Shown: positions 1 through 4,696 of the stretch, piece by piece | Layout: each line of letters opens with the position of its first letter | Position numbering within the stretch: the first letter of the stretch is position 1 | Source of the DNA: Fibrobacter sp. | GTDB taxonomy: Bacteria > Fibrobacterota > Fibrobacteria > Fibrobacterales > Fibrobacteraceae | Reading direction: 5' to 3' | DNA length: 5,919 nt | NCBI GenBank assembly: GCA_012841225.1 | Contig: DUVD01000002.1 | Coordinates: 1-5,919 of the forward strand | The notes under the pieces: generated by a model | Database searches by the model: none | Seen by the model: only the letters and a program-made list of their open reading frames with translations | What the model was told of the DNA's origin: nothing | Made by a program: the position numbers and the translations under genes

Positions 1-754
1 CTTGATAAACCGATAAAATTCCGGATACTTTTGCTAAGCTCGTCTTTAAGTCTGCCTTAAGCGATGCCTTATTGACGTCAAATAAAATATCGGACATCGA
101 TAAAATAATGCCGCGTGCATCTTCTGTAACCTGAATTAACTTAGACTGCAAGTTATTGAGCTTGTTTCTTGCTTCTTGCTGGCGTTCTTCTGCTTTTTTA
201 ACTTCTTCTGCTAAGGCTTTTTTAAGTTCCAGCTCTCTAGCTTGAGCAGCTGCTTTGATTGAGTCTTCACGAGCGAGGGCCCTTTGCTTTAATTCTTCAC
301 TTGTTAAAGCGAGGAGTGCTTTTTCTTCTTTTAGTGCAGAAGCAAAAGCAGCGGCTTGGTCGTTATAAAAAGCGCTAATGGTATCTTTAAAGGCAATGGT
401 GTTTTCCATAACCGATACGCGTTCTTGCCAAAGTGAAGCCATCGTATTTCTAACGGCTTGTGTTTTGGACTGCGTCTTGATTAAGGCTACATATAGCGAG
501 CAAGGCTTTTCAAAACCAGATAAGGCTGGAGCTTTAGGCCTTTTAGCTTCTAGTTGAGCCATTTGATTGGCAATTACGCTCACTTCGGCAAAGGTTGTTT
601 TTGCGTCAAAGGCGTTGTCAGGAATTTCTGCTTTTAACTTTTCGAGTGATTCTAAGCAAAGGGTGAGAGGCGTTTTCTCTTGAGTTTCTGGGACATTCGC
701 AAATGCCAAGGAGGCCCCTAAAAGAGACGCGTATAAAATTACCTTAATATTCAT
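1..754 (-). CDS. Exported coiled-coil protein with C-terminal OmpA-like domain (partial, 3' end off the window)
   Basis: The frame is open from ATG at 754 to the left edge, giving 251 codons with no stop. Residues 1-19 form a signal peptide (short basic start, hydrophobic core, AFA cleavage site before N20). Residues about 25-130 are helical, with two cysteines at C33 and C85 that could pair in the periplasm. Residues about 135-210 are a charged Ala/Glu/Lys-rich coiled coil. From about 213 the sequence RGIILSMSDILFDVNKASLK matches the first strand and helix of OmpA-like peptidoglycan-binding domains (PF00691), so the missing part should hold the rest of that domain. The likely role is tethering outer membrane to cell wall. 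The ATG overlaps the stop of the upstream lipoprotein gene (ATGA), so the two are probably translationally coupled. The domain call is firm; the exact function is inferred. Confidence 0.85.
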   Translation of the reverse strand, partial: MNIKVILYASLLGASLAFANVPETQEKTPLTLCLESLEKLKAEIPDNAFDAKTTFAEVSVIANQMAQLEAKRPKAPALSGFEKPCSLYVALIKTQSKTQAVRNTMASLWQERVSVMENTIAFKDTISAFYNDQAAAFASALKEEKALLALTSEELKQRALAREDSIKAAAQARELELKKALAEEVKKAEERQQEARNKLNNLQSKLIQVTEDARGIILSMSDILFDVNKASLKADLKTSLAKVSGILSVYQ

Positions 755-1131
755 TTGGCTCTCCTTGTTTTGTCAAAAATTCGAAGTAAGACTTCGTTAT
801 AAGTTTTGGCATCTTTTACGCCAGAAAGCAAAAGATCGTGTTCTTTTTCTAAGGCATTAAGAGTTTCTAGTGCAAAAACCAAACGATATTCTAAGAGACT
901 TTCGTTTGCTGCTAAGAGAGCTGGATCTGATTCGCCTTTCTCATTAAGCGTTATGGCCTCGCTCAATTTTTGATCTGCATTAACGGTAGCTGCGCTATCC
1001 GCTTTGTTTTCGGCTGCAATTGCTTTTAATGCTTCCGCCTGCTGAATAGACGTATCTATAAGCGATTGGTTAGAAGCACACCCAATAAGTAACATGAGTG
1101 ACAGGGCACCCAATACTTGATTTAGTTTCAT
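751..1131 (-). CDS. Small outer-membrane lipoprotein, DUF4398-like
   Basis: This 126-residue protein starts with a lipoprotein signal peptide: MKLNQ, a hydrophobic core, then the lipobox LIGC with the acylated cysteine at C18. Alanine follows the cysteine; under the enterobacterial sorting rule that favours the outer membrane. The mature part is all-helical and Ala-rich (SIQQAEALKAI, DQKLSEAITLNEKG, SLLEYRLVFALETLNAL). This pattern of small helices with regularly placed Ala and aromatic residues resembles the DUF4398 family, which in many Gram-negatives is fused to or encoded beside OmpA-like domains. Its stop overlaps the start of the OmpA-domain gene, so the two products probably act together at the outer membrane. 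The lipoprotein call is strong; the family assignment is by pattern only. The start is fixed by GGAGG four bases upstream. Confidence 0.82.
   Translation of the reverse strand: MKLNQVLGALSLMLLIGCASNQSLIDTSIQQAEALKAIAAENKADSAATVNADQKLSEAITLNEKGESDPALLAANESLLEYRLVFALETLNALEKEHDLLLSGVKDAKTYNEVLLRIFDKTRRAK
760..766 (-). promoter_or_regulatory. Ribosome binding site of the OmpA-domain gene
   Basis: On the minus strand AAGGAGA lies 5 nt before the ATG at 754, inside the last codons of the upstream lipoprotein gene. It supports this start and shows that the second cistron can recruit ribosomes itself despite the ATGA overlap. Confidence 0.75.
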
Positions 1132-1262
1132 AATTCCTCCATCTAAATCGATTCAAAAACAAAATAGCTATTATTTACTTACGAAAACGAAACCTGAATA
1201 AAAAATACAAATAAAACCCTAATATTCTTGTAATGAAGTGTGTTGAAGTTTAGTTTACCCTT
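1132..1262. promoter_or_regulatory. Divergent intergenic region between the lipoprotein operon and xseA
   Basis: These 131 bp are very AT-rich and separate two divergent genes, so promoters for both must lie here. For the minus strand, the best candidate is a -10-like AATAAT (1175-1170) 17 bp downstream of a weak -35-like TTCAGG (1198-1193). For xseA, a -10-like TAATAT lies at 1220-1225 without a convincing -35. A perfect 10-bp palindrome, AATAGCTATT (1163-1172), overlaps the minus-strand -10 candidate and could be an operator or chance. The region is inferred to be regulatory from gene layout; the individual boxes are weak. Confidence 0.5.
1136..1140 (-). promoter_or_regulatory. Ribosome binding site of the lipoprotein gene
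   Basis: On the minus strand GGAGG sits 4 nt before the ATG at 1131. This strong Shine-Dalgarno match fixes the start, and the signal peptide begins immediately after it. Confidence 0.75.
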
Positions 1263-2564
1263 ATGTCCCAAGAAACCAAGTCTTATCCTGTTAGCAAGTA
1301 CCTCACCGCAGTCAAAAATTTAATCGTAGAAAAAATCCCACCGGTGTGGATTCACGGTGTTATTACCCAAATTGCAGAACGCGGCAACATGACTTACCTA
1401 AACCTTGCCGAATTTAATGAGGGCGACGTTAAACCGGTAGCCACGCTCCCTTTATTTATTTTCAAGTCGGATTACTCGGTATTAAAAAAGAAGCTAGCCT
1501 CTCTTCCTCAACCATTTGAATTAAAAGAACAGCTTAAAGTCAATTTACTGGTAGAAGCGGATTTTTATATCCCTTATGGGAAATTTCAGTCTAGGGTATT
1601 AAACATCGACCCCGCTTACACCCTAGGCGAACTCGCCTTAACTCGAGAAGCGATCTTAAAAAAATTACACGCCGAAGGCCTACTCCGAAAAAACAGAGAG
1701 CTCCCCTTTCCTGCGCTACCGCTTCATATAGGTTTAATCACTGGAGAAAAAACTGCCGCTTATCAAGACTTTAGCACCTTATTAGAATCGTCTCCTTATG
1801 CGTTTAAAGTAACAGAAGCCTTTGCCCGGATGCAAGGAAACGAAACCGAAAACACCATCTTAGAAGCACTCGGTAAATTAAGGCTCATAGACGATATTGA
1901 TGTGGTGTGCATTATTCGCGGAGGTGGTTCTAAAACAGACCTCAACTACTTTGATAGCGAAGCACTATGCCGCGCCATTGCTCTTTACCCCAGGCCTGTG
2001 CTAACCGGAATTGGCCACGAAATAGACCAAAGCCTAGTTGATCTTGTCGCTTGGTACGCCTGCATTACCCCAACGGCCTGCGCCAAATACTTAGTAGAGC
2101 GCGTAGAAGAGGCCTGGATTAAAGTTCAAGATATGGCACTCGAAATTCGCAGTCGATTGCAAGCAAAGCTCCCCAGAGAAAAAGAACGCCTCCATTTTAT
2201 TCAAGAAACCATTTTTTATAAAACAGCTAAACTCTTCATTCACGAAAAAGAAAAGCTGATGCGATTTCAAGACACTCTAAAAAAAATGCCCCCTCGTTAT
2301 TTTAAAGTAGAAAGAGAAATTTTAGTGCGATTTCAAGAGGGATTAAAAATTGGGTCTTGGAAAATCTACAATCTCGAAAAAACAAAATTTGAAGTGGTTA
2401 GCTCAAAAGTAAAAATGTCCGACCCCAAGACTATATTAAAAAAAGGCTACAGCTTAACCTTAAATACCGAAGGGCAAATTATTCGGCACTCAAAAGACAT
2501 CACCTCGGGAAGCAAAATCACCACTCAATTTTCTGATGGTACTATAGAGTCGACTGTTTCTTAA
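1263..2564 (+). CDS. xseA: Exodeoxyribonuclease VII large subunit XseA
   Basis: XseA is the catalytic subunit of exonuclease VII, which degrades single-stranded DNA from both ends into oligonucleotides during repair. The 433 residues are close to the usual family length (E. coli about 456). An N-terminal OB-fold spans about 8-115 (SKYL...VWIHGVITQI). The catalytic domain follows: LITGEKTAAYQDF with D169 at the place of the conserved catalytic Asp, RGGGS at 219-223, GIGHEID at 249-255 and D260. A helical arm at about 285-388 has 22-residue repeats and should bind XseB. The C-terminal segment DPKTILKKGYSLT...G is the family's typical ending. An in-frame TAG at 1251-1253 excludes any earlier start. 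No good Shine-Dalgarno precedes the ATG, so expression may be low. The usual partner xseB is not adjacent. The gene converges on corC with a 2-bp gap. Confidence 0.95.
   Translation: MSQETKSYPVSKYLTAVKNLIVEKIPPVWIHGVITQIAERGNMTYLNLAEFNEGDVKPVATLPLFIFKSDYSVLKKKLASLPQPFELKEQLKVNLLVEADFYIPYGKFQSRVLNIDPAYTLGELALTREAILKKLHAEGLLRKNRELPFPALPLHIGLITGEKTAAYQDFSTLLESSPYAFKVTEAFARMQGNETENTILEALGKLRLIDDIDVVCIIRGGGSKTDLNYFDSEALCRAIALYPRPVLTGIGHEIDQSLVDLVAWYACITPTACAKYLVERVEEAWIKVQDMALEIRSRLQAKLPREKERLHFIQETIFYKTAKLFIHEKEKLMRFQDTLKKMPPRYFKVEREILVRFQEGLKIGSWKIYNLEKTKFEVVSSKVKMSDPKTILKKGYSLTLNTEGQIIRHSKDITSGSKITTQFSDGTIESTVS
2118..2426 (+). repeat. 22-residue tandem repeat in the XseA helical arm
   Basis: XseA residues 286-307, 308-329, 330-351 and 352-373 align without gaps, followed by a partial unit at 374-388. 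The last three full units share E at position 1, L at 3, I or F at 6, Q at 7, D or E at 8, I or L at 10, an aromatic residue at 18, E at 21 and K or R at 22. The first unit keeps the hydrophobic positions and the final E-K. At DNA level a 13-bp word (TGCGATTTCAAGA) recurs at 2260-2272 and 2326-2338, exactly 66 bp apart. Twenty-two residues fit two hendecads of a coiled coil, consistent with the XseB-binding arm known in this family. Confidence 0.75.
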
Positions 2565-2566
2565 AA

Positions 2567-3841
2567 TCATTTGCCATTATGCGCAAACAGAAGGACCTTT
2601 TCCATTCGGTTGCCATCCATGGCTAGCACGCGAATTTTATAACCTTCAATTTCAACTTCGGCGCCTGGAGAGGGAATTGTGCCTAGAGCCGCTTGAATTA
2701 AGCCCGAGAGAGTTTCGATATGTGAATTTTCGGGGACTTTTAGTCTAATTTTAAGCTCGTATTCTAAATCCGATATCGTGATTAATGGGTCTAAAATATA
2801 CCGGCCATCTTTTAATTTTTGAACGCCTTCGTCTTCGTCGTCTTCATCTTTAATTTCACCGACGATTTCTTCGAGAATGTCTTCAACAGTAACAAGACCC
2901 GCGGTGCCACCGTACTCGTCGATCACCACAGCGAGCTGAGTGCCGTTACGGCGAAGTTCTGTTAATAAGTCATCTATTTTTTTGTAGTAAGGCACAAAAA
3001 ATGCAGGCATCACTAAGCTTTCGAGATTAAAAACCTCTGAATTATGCTCTGTATACCATTGCAAAAAATCCCTATTAGATAGAATACCAATAATATTATC
3101 TATCGAGTTTTTATAAACTGGCAAGCGCGAGTGGCGTTCGCTATTGAGCACTTTAATAGTCGCCTCTAAAGAGGAGTTAACCTCTATGGCGCACATGTCT
3201 ACTCGAGGAGTCATGATTTCGCGCACGGGAGTTTCCACAAAGTCAAAAATATTGAGAATCATTTGGCGTTCATCATCTTCTAGCGTATCGTCCTCGCTAG
3301 AATGCCCCATATCGGATTGAATAGCTTCTCTTTGGTCTTCAGAAAGAAAGCTTAGTTTAGCGTCGTAGCCAAATAAATGAAGGAGTTTGTTGTAAAAAAA
3401 GTGAACTAAACGAGCCAACCATAAAACAGGGATGCTTATTATTTTATAAATCGGTTCGAGCACAATAGAAAGCATTTTTGGTTTTAAGTGCCCCACTAAA
3501 CTAGGGATAAAAATAGTGAGCAAGTAAACTGAAATGGCAACGGAAGCAAGGTAAATCGCTAAAGCAAGAGCAGGGTTAGAAAAAGAAACGATCGTTTTAT
3601 GAGCGAGCATGTAACCAAGCACCGCAACCGTCATATTAGAGGCAATTCTACCGATAGAAATGGATTCGCTAAAGCCCTTGGATTCCACACAGGCATTAAT
3701 TCGCACCTCTCGATTGCTCAGTTCACTGGCATCCTTTCGGGAATGTAAGATTAAAAAAACTACCTTGACTAAAGAAAAAGTCGCTGATAGCAACAAAAAA
3801 AGAACAATTAAAGCGATGCAATAATTATAGTCCAAACACAT
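2567..3841 (-). CDS. CorC/HlyC (CNNM)-family membrane protein with paired CBS domains
   Basis: This 424-residue protein has the full CNNM-type architecture. Hydrophobic segments lie at about 7-31, 66-80, 91-112 and 133-150 in the DUF21 membrane region. A linker rich in acidic residues ends in the hallmark DFVETPVREIMTPRVDM (200-216). A CBS pair follows at about 207-262 and 275-330, including HSRLPVY, GTQLAVVIDEYGGTAG and VTVEDILEEIVGEI. A highly acidic strip (331-338) precedes the CorC_HlyC C-terminal domain (about 340-421). Relatives act in Mg2+ (or Na+/Mg2+) export and are often encoded next to ybeY, as here. The start is supported by AAGGA inside the end of ybeY, and only 1 nt separates ybeY's stop from this ATG. 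Oddly, the membrane domain lacks signature acidic residues: FSxxE reads FSLVK (K26) and GExxPK reads GHLKPK (117-122). Transport activity is therefore uncertain, although the CBS and C-terminal parts look intact. Confidence 0.9.
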   Translation of the reverse strand: MCLDYNYCIALIVLFLLLSATFSLVKVVFLILHSRKDASELSNREVRINACVESKGFSESISIGRIASNMTVAVLGYMLAHKTIVSFSNPALALAIYLASVAISVYLLTIFIPSLVGHLKPKMLSIVLEPIYKIISIPVLWLARLVHFFYNKLLHLFGYDAKLSFLSEDQREAIQSDMGHSSEDDTLEDDERQMILNIFDFVETPVREIMTPRVDMCAIEVNSSLEATIKVLNSERHSRLPVYKNSIDNIIGILSNRDFLQWYTEHNSEVFNLESLVMPAFFVPYYKKIDDLLTELRRNGTQLAVVIDEYGGTAGLVTVEDILEEIVGEIKDEDDEDEGVQKLKDGRYILDPLITISDLEYELKIRLKVPENSHIETLSGLIQAALGTIPSPGAEVEIEGYKIRVLAMDGNRMEKVLLFAHNGK

Positions 3842-3842
3842 G

Positions 3843-4292
3843 TTATTCCTTCTCTCCGTATGGGTCTAGCCCTAAAAACTGACATTCGCGTAAACGCATT
3901 TTAGCGCGATCCTTGGGGCTAAGGTGGTCGTATCCACACAAGTGAAAAAGCCCGTGAACAAGCACTCTTTTTAGTTCTGCATAGTAAGTATTGCCAAATA
4001 AAGGGGCTTGTTTTTTAACCTGCTTTTCGGCGATGTAGATTTCACCCAGCAAGTAAGGCTCGTGCCATTCATAAGATAAAACGTCTGTCACTTTATCGAT
4101 ATTTCGGTGTTCTTTGTTCATATTTCGAACAAATTCATCGGAGCATAAAACCACATTAACGCTTTGAGAAAAGCCCTCTTCGATCAAAAGGCGGCGAGCC
4201 ATAGGTTCAAACCGCGCTTGCCAAGGGAAATCAGCAACGTGCCCCTCACATAAAAACTCAATATTAAAACTACAACTACTGGGGTCGGGCAT
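3843..4292 (-). CDS. ybeY: Endoribonuclease YbeY, rRNA maturation factor
   Basis: YbeY is a zinc-dependent single-strand endoribonuclease involved in 16S rRNA 3'-end maturation and ribosome quality control in the cytoplasm. The 149 residues match the family's typical length of about 150. The signature HGLFHLCGYDH at 113-123 supplies the metal-binding histidines H113, H117 and H123. The second family motif is complete: N59, R63 and KVTDVLSY (67-74), followed by GEIYIA (83-88), matching the GDI(Y/V)I strand of the family. The ATG directly abuts the stop of the upstream small gene (TAAATG), and no strong Shine-Dalgarno is present, so translation probably depends on ribosomes finishing that gene. 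It is followed after 1 nt by the CorC-type gene, the conserved ybeY-corC pairing. phoH (ybeZ), the other frequent partner, is absent here. Confidence 0.95.
   Translation of the reverse strand: MPDPSSCSFNIEFLCEGHVADFPWQARFEPMARRLLIEEGFSQSVNVVLCSDEFVRNMNKEHRNIDKVTDVLSYEWHEPYLLGEIYIAEKQVKKQAPLFGNTYYAELKRVLVHGLFHLCGYDHLSPKDRAKMRLRECQFLGLDPYGEKE
3847..3851 (-). promoter_or_regulatory. Ribosome binding site of the corC-type gene inside the ybeY end
   Basis: On the minus strand AAGGA lies 5 nt before the ATG at 3841 and overlaps the last codons and stop of ybeY. It fixes the start of the CBS protein and implies coupled translation. Confidence 0.65.
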
Positions 4293-4580
4293 TTATAACT
4301 CGTACCACTTTTTAAAGATCGCGATCATGGCTTCTGCTTGAGCCTTATTGGTCACGTTAAACTTACTGCGTTGCTTTAGAGCCCCTTGGTATTTTTGGTA
4401 CCGACGAATAGAAACCTTTGGGTCTCCAAATTCACCCGTTTTAGCATCTTTTTCTTGATAAAGAAACATAATCGTCTGCCAAGCGCCTTTGGTCAAATTC
4501 TCTTTAGCGAGTTGCTTGACTACCAGTTCACCTGTTTCATCTGTCATTTCAACAGTCGGTTCTGTATTTTCGATATCCAT
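4293..4580 (-). CDS. Small conserved-looking protein of unknown function, first gene of the ybeY operon
   Basis: This is a 95-residue cytoplasmic protein with no signal peptide or membrane segment. Residues 1-25 are acidic and low in complexity (MDIENTEPTVEMTDETGEL). The rest is a compact basic/aromatic domain: LTKGAWQTIMFLYQEKDA, then DPKVSIRRYQKYQGALKQR, SKFNVTNKAQAEAMIAIFKKW. The pattern is strand, turn, strand rich in Arg/Lys/Tyr, then a C-terminal helix. I recall similar short proteins in other Gram-negatives but cannot name a family. The layout loosely recalls PC4/YdbC-type single-stranded nucleic-acid-binding folds, which is a guess. It starts an operon with ybeY and the CorC-type gene, its stop abutting ybeY's ATG, so a link to RNA or ribosome work is plausible. 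I chose ATG 4580 over the in-frame TTG at 4631 because AAGAGG sits 5 nt upstream and the extension looks like untranslated AT-rich DNA. Confidence 0.8.
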   Translation of the reverse strand: MDIENTEPTVEMTDETGELVVKQLAKENLTKGAWQTIMFLYQEKDAKTGEFGDPKVSIRRYQKYQGALKQRSKFNVTNKAQAEAMIAIFKKWYEL

Positions 4581-4585
4581 AATAG

Positions 4586-4591
4586 CCTCTT
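4586..4591 (-). promoter_or_regulatory. Ribosome binding site deciding the start of the small operon-leading gene
   Basis: On the minus strand AAGAGG lies 5 nt before the ATG at 4580. It favours this start over the upstream TTG at 4631, which has no comparable site. Confidence 0.65.
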
Positions 4592-4664
4592 TTTTTAAGA
4601 AAATAGAAAAATCCAAGATAAAATGCGACAATGATTCGCTTATATACCTTAAAAGCTATATTTT

Positions 4665-4670
4665 TATAAT
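4665..4670 (+). promoter_or_regulatory. Candidate -10 box of the FecR-domain gene
   Basis: A perfect TATAAT stands 26 bp before the ATG. No good -35 hexamer lies 16-18 bp upstream, where the sequence is ATATAC or similar. Transcription would begin near 4677 and leave a leader of about 20 nt, just enough for the Shine-Dalgarno. The surrounding AT-richness makes a chance match possible. Confidence 0.4.
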
Positions 4671-4687
4671 AATTTTGCAGTCCCAAC

Positions 4688-4693
4688 GGAGGA
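4688..4693 (+). promoter_or_regulatory. Ribosome binding site of the FecR-domain gene
   Basis: GGAGGA precedes the tandem start codons ATG (4697) and GTG (4700). The core GGAGG is 4 nt from the ATG and 7 nt from the GTG. Either could be used; they differ by one residue and do not change the signal peptide. Confidence 0.75.
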
Positions 4694-4696
4694 TTA

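Larger units (their letters stand above)
4581..4696. promoter_or_regulatory. Divergent intergenic region between the ybeY operon and the FecR-domain gene
   Basis: These 116 AT-rich bases lie between two divergent transcription units and must hold both promoters. For the minus strand, a weak candidate is TATATA (4646-4641) with TTATAA (4669-4664) 17 bp upstream. That -35-like box overlaps the plus-strand -10, so the two promoters may compete for polymerase. No clear operator or hairpin is visible. Confidence 0.45.

Noticed and set aside
1263..2564. xseB expected next to xseA
   Set aside because: xseA is followed after 2 bp by a convergent gene and preceded by a divergent one, so no small subunit gene is in this window.
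2554..2590. Intrinsic terminator for xseA or corC
   Set aside because: The stem is only six weak pairs around a 25-nt loop and no T-run follows on either strand, so it does not qualify as a terminator.
4581..4631. TTG start at 4631 giving a 112-residue version of the small gene
   Set aside because: There is no Shine-Dalgarno before it, the extra 17 residues look like translated AT-rich leader, and ATG 4580 has AAGAGG at proper spacing.
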